Source of the DNA: Nitrospinota bacterium
GTDB lineage: Bacteria; Nitrospinota; Nitrospinia; UBA9942
DNA: 8,090 nt
Direction of reading: 5' to 3'
Assembly (NCBI GenBank): GCA_016200365.1
Contig: JACQEW010000347.1
Coordinates: 1 to 8,090 of the forward strand
In this document: positions 1-5,746 of the stretch, in pieces
Numbering within the stretch: position 1 is the stretch's first letter
How the letters are laid out: each line of letters begins with the position of its first letter
Position numbers and translations under genes: made by a program
The notes under the pieces: model-generated
The model's database searches: none
The model's input: only the letters and a program-made list of their open reading frames with translations
What the model was told of the DNA's origin: nothing

Positions 1-97
1 CATATATTAAATCCCTCAACTGATGAAAGGTATCGAGAGAGAGCTTCCCATTTCCCTCGCCTTTAAGAGGCTCTTTATCTGTCTCCAGTAATTCCAT
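1..97 (-). CDS. Probable CheR-type protein-glutamate methyltransferase, N-terminal fragment (runs off left edge)
   Basis: An ATG at 97 opens a frame that stays open to the window edge, giving 32 codons. The visible peptide begins MELLETDKEPLKGEG and then reads LSLDTFHQLRDLIY. This second part resembles the start of the CheR all-alpha N-terminal domain, where an F-x-x-L-R-D-x-I-Y helix precedes the Rossmann methyltransferase domain. CheR enzymes transfer methyl groups from S-adenosylmethionine to glutamates of chemoreceptors. The catalytic domain is outside the window, so the assignment rests on this short helix and on the neighbouring HEAT, kinase and response-regulator genes. No Shine-Dalgarno is visible upstream; the repeat at 107-256 almost abuts the start. 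No other ATG, GTG or TTG was found in frame just upstream. Confidence 0.6.
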   Translation of the reverse strand, partial: MELLETDKEPLKGEGNGKLSLDTFHQLRDLIY

Positions 98-106
98 ATC
101 TATATA

Positions 107-256
107 AAGTGTAAGTGTAAGTGTAAGTGTAAGCGTAAGTAGCGTATAGCGTATAGCGTATAGTAACTAACCCCTAATCGCTAACCGCTAATCCCTAACC
201 GCTGCACTTACACTTTCACTTGCACTTGCACTTTTTATTCACTTTCACTTACACTA
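107..256. repeat. Inverted repeat of 6-bp words (AAGTGT type) with a second dyad in its loop
   Basis: The left arm (107-140) is tandem AAGTGT-like hexamers. The right arm (204 to about 256) is the complementary CACTTA/CACTTT/CACTTG hexamers. The loop holds three copies of a 7-bp AGCGTAT word (141-161), facing a weakly complementary series of CTAACCG/CTAATCG words (about 173-203). The dyad fills the gap between the HEAT gene and the methyltransferase. Its right arm carries the last codons and the stop of the HEAT gene. It is not a classical terminator, since no U-tract follows a compact GC stem. Confidence 0.85.
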
Positions 257-2205
257 TTTTCTATCTGTTCAATTGCTGCCGAAGCAGCATCCTTTACATC
301 AGGATTACAATTTTCCATCAAAGAATTCAAGTGAGATAGGGCTTTCCTGTCTCCTATCTCTCCAAGAGCCTTAGCAGCAGCAATCTTTACCGGGTCATCA
401 GGGTCGTTCAATTTTTTAATCAAAGGCAGTACGGCTTCTCTCTCCCTCAAATTTCCAAGGGCTTCGGCAGCCTGAAACCGAACCCAAATATCATTATCAT
501 TTAGTGTATATATCAGAGATTCTCTAACCCTGTCATCTGACGGCGGATATAAACCTTTTCCTTTCGCCGCAATTCCCGATATTGACTGGATGACAGCAAG
601 TCTTACCTGCTCATTCTCATCCGACACAGCGGCAATTAAATTATCTATTACCCTGCCATCGTCAAAATGCGACAGGGCATTTACAGCGCTCTTTCTGACC
701 CTCCAGTTTAAATCGTTTATAGCCTTTATTATAGAGTCTATCCCCCTGGGATTCCTAATAATACCCAGCCCCTCTACTGCAAGCTCGCGAATCTCTGGAA
801 CAGGAGACATCAGGAAACGATTAAAATTCTCAAGGACATCCTCTGTCCCTATATTTGCAAGCGCCCTCATCGCTGTTTCTCTGACATCATTGTAATAATC
901 CCCTTCAAACAGAGAAATCAGAATAGGGATACCTCTTTTCTCTCTCAACCTCCCAAGACCTTCTGCTGCGCCTCTCCTCACATGGCCATTATGGTCGTGA
1001 AGCGCCGCCGTAAGAATTTCCACTGCCTCTTTTGTCCCTATCTTACTGACGGCCGAGACAATCGTCAGCCTCTCCTCTTCGTCTGCCTTTGAGAATAGTA
1101 ACTGCAATTCGTGGATAACAGAGGGGTCTTCTATATCTCCAAAGGCATTTATCATAAGAAGCCTCCCCTTTTTGTCGGCTGACTTAAAAATCTTGAGCAT
1201 TAAAGGTATATCCCCTATGGCTGTCAGGGACTTAGTGATAAGGTCTAACCGCTCGGGAAAATCCCAGCTTATCTTCTTGGAAATCTCGATGAGAGGCTCG
1301 ATTCCCCTATTATCCCTCAATCTTGCCAGCCACCTGACGGCGCAATCCTGAATATCGGGGTCATCATCTTTTAAAGCGTCTATAATGGGGACAAATAATT
1401 CTTCTTTATCAACATCGGTCAGGGAGGGGCAGAACTCAGATTCGCTTCCTTCCATATCCGCCTCGCATATTTCCTCGAGGGTCTTTATGGTCAGGGTCCG
1501 AATATTCCTATTCGGAACCTTCAGATATTTTAGAAGAGGCTTTACGGTTTGCGGATCCCTTAATTTTCCCAGTGATTCAATAACAGCGGATATTATCAAC
1601 TGGTCGCTTGTATTCAAAATATCTAAAAGAGGCGCAACTGCATCCTTATCCCCTATTTCCGCCAATGCCTCGATTGCTGCAAATTTTATCCACTCCTCAT
1701 CGGATAGAGCCTTTATCAATACCTTTATAGCCCTGCCGTCTTTTAAGGCTCCGAGACTTGTAACAACAGATGCCCTTACATTCGGGTCAGGGTCGTTTGA
1801 AGCTGCTATCAGGGGTTCCACAGCCTTTAAATCGTCAAACATTCCAAGCAGGTCAGCAGCAAATTTTCTTACATCGTTATCAGTGCTTTTAAATTGGGCG
1901 ATGATGGTATCTACATCATCGTTTCCTATCCGCTGTAAGATTTCGATAGCCATATTCCTAACAGCCGCATCTTCATCGGAAAGTAAAGGGACTATCTTTT
2001 TTACAGTCTCTTTTCCCCTTATTTTGATAAGGGCATCCGTCGCTGCCTGCTGGACGCCTTTATTTCCATCCTTTAAAAGCGGTATCAGCGGAGCAATAGC
2101 GGCATTATCCCCCGTATCTCCAAGCATCTCTGCCGACTCACGGCGGAGCTGGCTGTCAGGGTTATTCAACTGCTCGATGTATTTATTCAAATCTGTATTA
2201 TCCAT
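235..2205 (-). CDS. HEAT-repeat (PBS-lyase-like) scaffold protein, 656 aa
   Basis: Almost the whole protein is made of units of about 31 residues, each pairing two helices with a signature such as VRKSAVNALSHF, VRFQAAEALGNL or VKIAAAKALGEIGD. I estimate 19-20 units. A less regular acidic stretch near residues 250-270 interrupts them. No signal peptide, membrane segment or catalytic motif is visible, so it is probably a cytoplasmic protein-binding solenoid. PBS-lyase HEAT proteins of this kind are often found near chemotaxis-like genes. That fits the probable CheR downstream and the kinase and regulator upstream, but the partner is unknown. The ATG at 2205 is chosen because the first repeat begins almost at once. 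No Shine-Dalgarno precedes it and a hairpin ends about 15 nt upstream. The final residues SVSESE are encoded by the repeat at 107-256. Confidence 0.93.
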   Translation of the reverse strand: MDNTDLNKYIEQLNNPDSQLRRESAEMLGDTGDNAAIAPLIPLLKDGNKGVQQAATDALIKIRGKETVKKIVPLLSDEDAAVRNMAIEILQRIGNDDVDTIIAQFKSTDNDVRKFAADLLGMFDDLKAVEPLIAASNDPDPNVRASVVTSLGALKDGRAIKVLIKALSDEEWIKFAAIEALAEIGDKDAVAPLLDILNTSDQLIISAVIESLGKLRDPQTVKPLLKYLKVPNRNIRTLTIKTLEEICEADMEGSESEFCPSLTDVDKEELFVPIIDALKDDDPDIQDCAVRWLARLRDNRGIEPLIEISKKISWDFPERLDLITKSLTAIGDIPLMLKIFKSADKKGRLLMINAFGDIEDPSVIHELQLLFSKADEEERLTIVSAVSKIGTKEAVEILTAALHDHNGHVRRGAAEGLGRLREKRGIPILISLFEGDYYNDVRETAMRALANIGTEDVLENFNRFLMSPVPEIRELAVEGLGIIRNPRGIDSIIKAINDLNWRVRKSAVNALSHFDDGRVIDNLIAAVSDENEQVRLAVIQSISGIAAKGKGLYPPSDDRVRESLIYTLNDNDIWVRFQAAEALGNLREREAVLPLIKKLNDPDDPVKIAAAKALGEIGDRKALSHLNSLMENCNPDVKDAASAAIEQIENSVSESE

Positions 2206-2219
2206 AGCAAATATGTAGG

Positions 2220-2282
2220 AGCACCAGTCACCAGAGCACCAGTTTTTTGATGACTGGTGGCTGGTGGCTGGTGCCCTGGTGA
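2220..2282. repeat. Inverted repeat of CTGGTGG/CCACCAG words
   Basis: The left arm (about 2220-2243) is built from CACCAGT-type words. The right arm (about 2253-2282) is the complementary ACTGGTGG, CTGGTGG and CCTGGTG series. A short T-rich loop separates them. It fills the 85-bp gap between the 29-aa basic protein and the HEAT gene, ending 8 nt from one stop and about 15 nt from the next start. It could form a GC-rich hairpin in the transcript. No following U-tract supports calling it a terminator. Confidence 0.85.
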
Positions 2283-2290
2283 CCTTTCTT

Positions 2291-2380
2291 TTATTTGTTC
2301 TTATGCCTCATTCTTTTTCTCATCTTTTTTAATTTATGCTTTCGCATTTTCTTCCTTCTCTTTTTAACGACATTACCCAT
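2291..2380 (-). CDS. 29-aa basic mS38/bS22-like (AURKAIP1/COX24 domain) small ribosomal protein
   Basis: The ATG at 2380 is preceded by a strong Shine-Dalgarno (AGGAGGG, 2386-2392, about 6 nt from the start). It opens a 29-codon frame ending in TAA at 2291. The protein begins MGNVVKKRRKKMRKHK and ends RMRHKNK, with about 20 lysines, arginines and histidines. The MGxVxKKRRKxMxKHK pattern matches the bacterial AURKAIP1/COX24 family. From memory, that family includes mycobacterial bS22, which binds the small ribosomal subunit and is related to mitochondrial mS38. The function is inferred from this pattern and size. The gene is small enough to be missed by most gene callers. Repeats flank it on both sides (2220-2282 and 2410-2539). 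Its ribosomal role has no obvious link to the surrounding signalling genes. Confidence 0.82.
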   Translation of the reverse strand: MGNVVKKRRKKMRKHKLKKMRKRMRHKNK

Positions 2381-2409
2381 TCTATCCCTCCTTTCTCAAA
2401 AAATCTTTA

Positions 2410-2539
2410 GAACACGAATATACAAATGGCACGAATATATTAGAAGCAAGAAGTCAGAAGCAAGAAGCAAGATTAAAATTTTTTCTTGCATCTTGTTTCT
2501 TGCCTCTTGCATCTTGCGTTATTCGTGTCATTCGTGTTC
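2410..2539. repeat. Nested inverted repeat: CACGAAT outer arms around GAAGCAA inner arms
   Basis: The outer left arm (2410-2439, GAACACGAAT then GGCACGAAT) pairs with the outer right arm (2521-2539, ATTCGTGTCATTCGTGTTC). Inside it, an unrelated dyad has a left arm of AGAAGCA/AGAAGTC 7-mers (2442-2472) and a right arm of TCTTGCA/TCTTGTT words (2484-2517). The response regulator's stop codon (2538-2540) overlaps the end of the outer right arm. The element fills the gap up to the leader of the 29-aa gene and spares only that gene's Shine-Dalgarno region. Confidence 0.88.
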
Positions 2540-3002
2540 AGGTTTTTTGCTGTTTTCCGTTTAACAGCGGCGGTGTATTTGTCAGAACCCAGTATAATTC
2601 TATATTCTTTATAGTCTGTATGAACTTATCAAATTCTACAGGCTTCATTATATAACTATTCACCCCTAAATCATAGCTCTGTATTATATCTTCATCTCTC
2701 TTTGATGTGGTAAGCATTATTACAGGGACTCTTTTTAAGATAGGCTCAGCCTTTATTTCTCGCAAAATCTCTATACCGTTTCTCTTAGGTAAATTCAAGT
2801 CGAGGAGGATTAAACCGGGAATAGGAAACTTTTTCTTATCTGAATATTCACCTCTGTGAAAAAGGAAGTCCAACGCATCTTCTCCATCCCTGACAACATA
2901 GATGTTATTTCCGATTTTCCCTTTCTTCAGCGCCCTCATCGTCAGCTCTACATCGTCTGGATTATCCTCCACTAAAAGTATATCAATCGTCTCGGTCATC
3001 AT
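2538..3002 (-). CDS. Rcp1-type single-domain response regulator, 154 aa
   Basis: This is a stand-alone receiver domain with no output domain, of the Rcp1 type often partnered with phytochrome-like kinases. Visible residues are the acidic pocket in LLVEDNPDD (E12, D13), the phosphoacceptor D68 in LILLDLNLPKRNG, T98/T99 in MLTTS and K120 in IMKPVEF. It probably takes phosphate from the kinase encoded directly upstream and passes the signal by protein contact, perhaps to the HEAT or CheR proteins; this is inference. The frame can be extended to a TTG at 3017. However, that TTG overlaps a strong GGAGGGGAGG, which places the real start at one of two adjacent ATGs (3002 or 2999). The C-terminal tail is a short polar extension whose stop codon lies in the repeat at 2410-2539. 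Confidence 0.95.
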   Translation of the reverse strand: MMTETIDILLVEDNPDDVELTMRALKKGKIGNNIYVVRDGEDALDFLFHRGEYSDKKKFPIPGLILLDLNLPKRNGIEILREIKAEPILKRVPVIMLTTSKRDEDIIQSYDLGVNSYIMKPVEFDKFIQTIKNIELYWVLTNTPPLLNGKQQKT

Positions 3003-3005
3003 CTT

Positions 3006-3015
3006 CCTCCCCTCC
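3006..3015 (-). promoter_or_regulatory. Double Shine-Dalgarno deciding the response-regulator start
   Basis: Read on the minus strand, two consecutive GGAGG motifs (3011-3015 and 3006-3010) precede ATGATG. The first lies 8 nt before the ATG at 3002. The second lies 6 nt before the ATG at 2999. The upstream in-frame TTG at 3017 overlaps this site and so is not the likely start. Confidence 0.75.
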
Positions 3016-3017
3016 AA

Positions 3018-3090
3018 ATGAGTTGATGAGTTAATGAGTTAATGAGTTTATGAGTTATAAAACACATCAACTCATGAACTCATTAACTTG
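3018..3090. repeat. Inverted repeat of ATGAGTTA 8-bp words
   Basis: The left arm (3018-3057) has about five ATGAGTT-type words in tandem, mostly at 8-bp spacing. The right arm (about 3065-3090) reads CATCAACTCATGAACTCATT, complementary to it. The dyad lies between the kinase stop (3119) and the response regulator's Shine-Dalgarno (3006-3015). The stem is AT-rich and would be weak. Confidence 0.83.
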
Positions 3091-3118
3091 TTTTTGGGAT
3101 TATACCACAAAATAATAT

Positions 3119-4558
3119 TTATGTAACTTTTTTAGGAAGCGTAAAAAAAAATGTTGTCCCGCTCCCCTCCTCGGATTCCAATCGGATATTCCCTCCATGC
3201 AGATCAATAACCCTCTTTATGATGGTAAGTCCTATACCTGTCCCTTCAAATTCCTCAGGCTTGTGGAGTCTCTGAAATATCTCAAATATCTTTTTATGAT
3301 ACTCCCTATTGATTCCCATACCGTTATCTTTCACATAAAATTCCCACTCACTGTCCCTGTCTTTGCACCCAATCTCTATCTCAGGAGGAATGCCTTTTTT
3401 TGTAAATTTCAAGGCATTGGTCAATAGATTGGAAAAAACCTGATATATGCGAACCCTGTCGCAATAGATAACAGGCATCTCGCATTTTATATCAATTTTG
3501 GCATCCCTTTCTTTTATCTGATACTGAAGCTCGTCTTTGATTTGCCCCAAAAGCGCAGACACTTGAACATCTTCAAAAGGATTCGATACCCTGCCCAATC
3601 TGGATAACTCAAGCAGGTCGTCAATCAAGGTCTGCATCTGTTTTACTCCGCTTTTTATCCTTTCCATGTAATGCCTTCCATCTTCTTTAATCTTATCGCC
3701 GTAATCCTCCAATAAAAAATCCGAAAACCCGTCAATCGCCCTTAAAGGAGCTTTAAGATCATGAGAAACCGTATAAACAAAATTTTCCAGTTCCTGATTG
3801 GTCTCCTTCAGTTTTATCTCCAGTTTCTTTTTCTCGGTTATATCCTTGCTTATGCCTACCGTTCCTATCACCTCTCCTGCGCTGTTTTTAAGCTGGGATA
3901 TGGTCAGGCTTATATCAATTAACCTTCCATCCTTTGTCTTTAATTTTGTTTCATAGCTTGAAATACTTCCATCTTTATCCAGCATCCCGAGCATCTTCTG
4001 CCTTTCGCTTTTATTATAATAAAGCTCCTCTGCTGAGCTTCCAATAATTTCATCTCTCCCAAACCCAAGCATATTTTCAGCCCCTTTATTAAACATGATT
4101 ATTCTTCTATTAATATCTGTGGTAATTATCATATCTGCCGAATGTTCTAATATATTCTCCAGATATTCCTTTGATTCAAGAAGGGCTGCATTGAGATGCT
4201 CCAGATCCTCTGCAAGTCTTGTCTTCTCTGCCTCCCTTTTCTTCCTCTCATTGACAAGATTCCACATTATCTTTGCAGAGAGCGCCCCGAGGACTTCTAT
4301 ATCATCCTTCTCCTCCATTATCCTATCGGATATCGAATGGTCTCCGGTAAGATTTAAGACAACATCTACATGATTTTTTCTTAAGAAGCCGGCATAGTCA
4401 GATGTAGTGGGGATACCAAGTTCTTCTGCGACCTTTAAACCCGGTGCATTGCTGTCTATGTCAGCAACCCCGACTATCTCTATATCCTTATCTTCACACA
4501 GGATAGGAAGCAGCGCCGAGCCTCCCCTGCCTGCGCCGATTAGTAAAACCTTTTTCAT
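3119..4558 (-). CDS. Rossmann-PAS-histidine kinase fusion, 479 aa
   Basis: Residues 1 to about 105 form a dinucleotide-binding-like domain. It begins MKKVLLIGAGRGGSALLP, with a G-x-G-x-x-G loop at 8-13, an acidic residue after the second strand in VADIDSN (D33) and a later VVLNLTGD strand. A coiled linker (about 105-135) leads to a PAS domain (about 135-245, including SADMIITTDINRRI and GTVGISKDITEKK). The kinase core follows: H-box SHDLKAPL with H266 as phosphoacceptor, N-box NLLTNALKF with N381, G1 DNGMGI (411-416), an F-box around KIFEIFQRLH and G2 GTGIGL (439-444). There are no transmembrane segments, so it is a cytoplasmic sensor. It is likely to phosphorylate the response regulator encoded next. 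The N-terminal domain suggests sensing of NAD(H) or a related ligand, which is inference. No Shine-Dalgarno is visible and the upstream hairpin ends 2 nt before the ATG. Confidence 0.94.
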   Translation of the reverse strand: MKKVLLIGAGRGGSALLPILCEDKDIEIVGVADIDSNAPGLKVAEELGIPTTSDYAGFLRKNHVDVVLNLTGDHSISDRIMEEKDDIEVLGALSAKIMWNLVNERKKREAEKTRLAEDLEHLNAALLESKEYLENILEHSADMIITTDINRRIIMFNKGAENMLGFGRDEIIGSSAEELYYNKSERQKMLGMLDKDGSISSYETKLKTKDGRLIDISLTISQLKNSAGEVIGTVGISKDITEKKKLEIKLKETNQELENFVYTVSHDLKAPLRAIDGFSDFLLEDYGDKIKEDGRHYMERIKSGVKQMQTLIDDLLELSRLGRVSNPFEDVQVSALLGQIKDELQYQIKERDAKIDIKCEMPVIYCDRVRIYQVFSNLLTNALKFTKKGIPPEIEIGCKDRDSEWEFYVKDNGMGINREYHKKIFEIFQRLHKPEEFEGTGIGLTIIKRVIDLHGGNIRLESEEGSGTTFFFTLPKKVT

Positions 4559-4559
4559 A

Positions 4560-4631
4560 AATTAACTAACAACCTACAACCTACAACTTACAACCGTTGT
4601 TAGTGGTCAGTTGTAAGTTGTAAGTTTAATT
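4560..4631. repeat. Inverted repeat of ACAACCT/AGTTGTA 7-bp words
   Basis: The left arm (4560-4595) is tandem ACAACCT/ACAACTT words and the right arm (4596-4631) is tandem AGTTGTA words. AATTAA and TTTAATT close the outside of the stem. It fills the whole gap between the epimerase stop codon (4630-4632) and the kinase start (4558), overlapping the former and touching the latter. It replaces any leader, and no ribosome-binding site for the kinase is visible. Confidence 0.85.
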
Positions 4632-5607
4632 ATAGATGTGCATTTGTTGATAAGAAATACTCAACCACCTTTTCCAGTATCTCCTTTATATCCAGCGTAG
4701 GTTTATAGCCTATAAACTTATTGATCTTCGTTATGTCAGGCGACCTTCTCTGCATATCCTCAAAACCCTCTTCATAAGCCTTATCATAAGGGATATATAT
4801 AATCTCGGACTTGCTCTTTGTTATTTCCTTTACCAGACGGGCAAGCTCGGAAATGGTTATCTCCTTGCCATGTCCTATATTGAATACCTCTCCAACTGAC
4901 TTTGGGTGATTCATAAGCTCGATAATACCCCTTACCACATCACCTACATAGGTAAAGCTCCTCGATTGTTTCCCATCTCCATACACTGTAACAGGATGTC
5001 CGAGAAGCGCCTGCTTTACAAAGGTTGGTATTACCATCCCATATCTGCCGGTCTGTTTCGGACCAACCGTATTAAAGAACCTCACGACTACTACGGGAAG
5101 TTTTTTCTCCCTCCAGTAAGCAAGGGCGAGAAATTCGTCAATAGCCTTTGAACAGGCATAGCTCCACCTTCCGTTCTTCGTAGAGCCAAGCACCATATCA
5201 TGCTCTTCCTTGAAAGGCACATTGTTATTCTTTCCATACACCTCCGATGTAGAGGCTATCATCACCTTTTTCTTCTTTTTATTTGCACATTTTAGAACCA
5301 ACTCAGTTCCATAGATATTCGTCTCTATAGTATTTACCGGGCTCTCTATTATAAGCTTTACGCCTACTGCCGCCGCCAGATGATATATCATATCGCATCT
5401 GTCTACAAGCTCTGCCAATAAGGGCTCGTTTTTAATCGTATCAATCGTGTAATGAAATTTTGAGTTGTCTTTAAGATGCTCGATGTTTTCGATACTCCCT
5501 GTCGAAAGGTCATCAATAATAAATACTTCATCGCCCCGCTTCAAAAGCTCCTCTGATAAGTGAGAACCAATGAATCCTGCCCCGCCTGTTATCAAAACCT
5601 TTGCCAT
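4630..5607 (-). CDS. Extended-SDR NAD-dependent nucleotide-sugar epimerase/dehydratase, 325 aa
   Basis: The protein begins MAKVLITGGAGFIGSHL, the G-x-x-G-x-x-G NAD(P)-binding loop of extended SDR enzymes. IDDLSTG follows strand 2. The catalytic set is visible as ASTSEVYG (118-125) and Y150-x3-K154 in SYACSKA. FFNTVGPKQTGRYGMVIP and VYGDGKQSRSFTYV are typical of the UDP-sugar epimerase/decarboxylase branch. The exact substrate (UDP-glucose, UDP-glucuronate or another sugar) cannot be read from this. It probably supplies an activated sugar to the glycosyltransferase encoded just upstream. The frame extends to an ATG at 5634. The start at 5607 is preferred because GGAGGT (5614-5619) lies 6 nt before it and the peptide then matches the family N-terminus. 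The stop codon lies in the repeat at 4560-4631. Confidence 0.95.
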   Translation of the reverse strand: MAKVLITGGAGFIGSHLSEELLKRGDEVFIIDDLSTGSIENIEHLKDNSKFHYTIDTIKNEPLLAELVDRCDMIYHLAAAVGVKLIIESPVNTIETNIYGTELVLKCANKKKKKVMIASTSEVYGKNNNVPFKEEHDMVLGSTKNGRWSYACSKAIDEFLALAYWREKKLPVVVVRFFNTVGPKQTGRYGMVIPTFVKQALLGHPVTVYGDGKQSRSFTYVGDVVRGIIELMNHPKSVGEVFNIGHGKEITISELARLVKEITKSKSEIIYIPYDKAYEEGFEDMQRRSPDITKINKFIGYKPTLDIKEILEKVVEYFLSTNAHL

Positions 5608-5613
5608 CTTCAT

Positions 5614-5619
5614 ACCTCC
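5614..5619 (-). promoter_or_regulatory. Shine-Dalgarno GGAGGT deciding the epimerase start
   Basis: GGAGGT on the minus strand lies 6 nt upstream of the ATG at 5607 and directly against an ATG at 5613. It is inside the coding frame if translation began at 5634. The spacing supports 5607. Confidence 0.75.
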
Positions 5620-5630
5620 ATAAATGTATA

Positions 5631-5746
5631 ACACTGAAAAATAACTTTTTTGAACGACTTTTTATTTTTTCTTTTGTTCCTTAACATTTTTTTAATAGAG
5701 CAAAAGAAAAAATAACGGAAGTGAGAAAAAGGTTATTTTTCAGTGT
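5631..5746. repeat. Long AT-rich inverted repeat, copy 1 of a two-copy family with locus-specific outer arms
   Basis: Perfect 15-bp outer arms (5631-5645, ACACTGAAAAATAAC; 5732-5746, its reverse complement) enclose a core. The core has a second perfect 15-bp stem, TTATTTTTTCTTTTG (5662-5676) with its complement (5701-5715). The segment at 5652-5677 and the one from about 5699 to 5731 recur almost unchanged at 7550-7575 and 7598-7631. The outer arms do not recur. The glycosyltransferase stop codon (5740-5742) lies inside the right outer arm. It sits in the gap before the epimerase and could fold into a long hairpin in the transcript. Confidence 0.92.

Noticed and set aside
1385..2218. 277-codon plus-strand frame opposite the HEAT gene
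   Set aside because: It is antisense to regular HEAT repeats, its serine-rich composition has no recognisable motif, and it is best explained as a shadow of a long repetitive gene.
2295..2564. 89-codon plus-strand frame rich in Leu and Phe, resembling a membrane protein
   Set aside because: Its hydrophobic start is the antisense of the Lys/Arg-rich 29-aa gene, and the rest crosses the repeat at 2410-2539. It has no family resemblance.
3018..3090. ATGAGTT word series considered as operator sites for the response regulator
   Set aside because: The regulator has no DNA-binding domain and the same tandem-word dyad architecture fills the other gaps with different words, so a specific operator is not supported.
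5631..5746. Considered as a rho-independent terminator or an IS remnant
   Set aside because: The stem is long and AT-rich with no compact GC stem followed by a U-tract, no transposase or direct target duplication is visible, and co-directional genes continue on both sides. A role at transcript 3' ends remains possible but is not shown.
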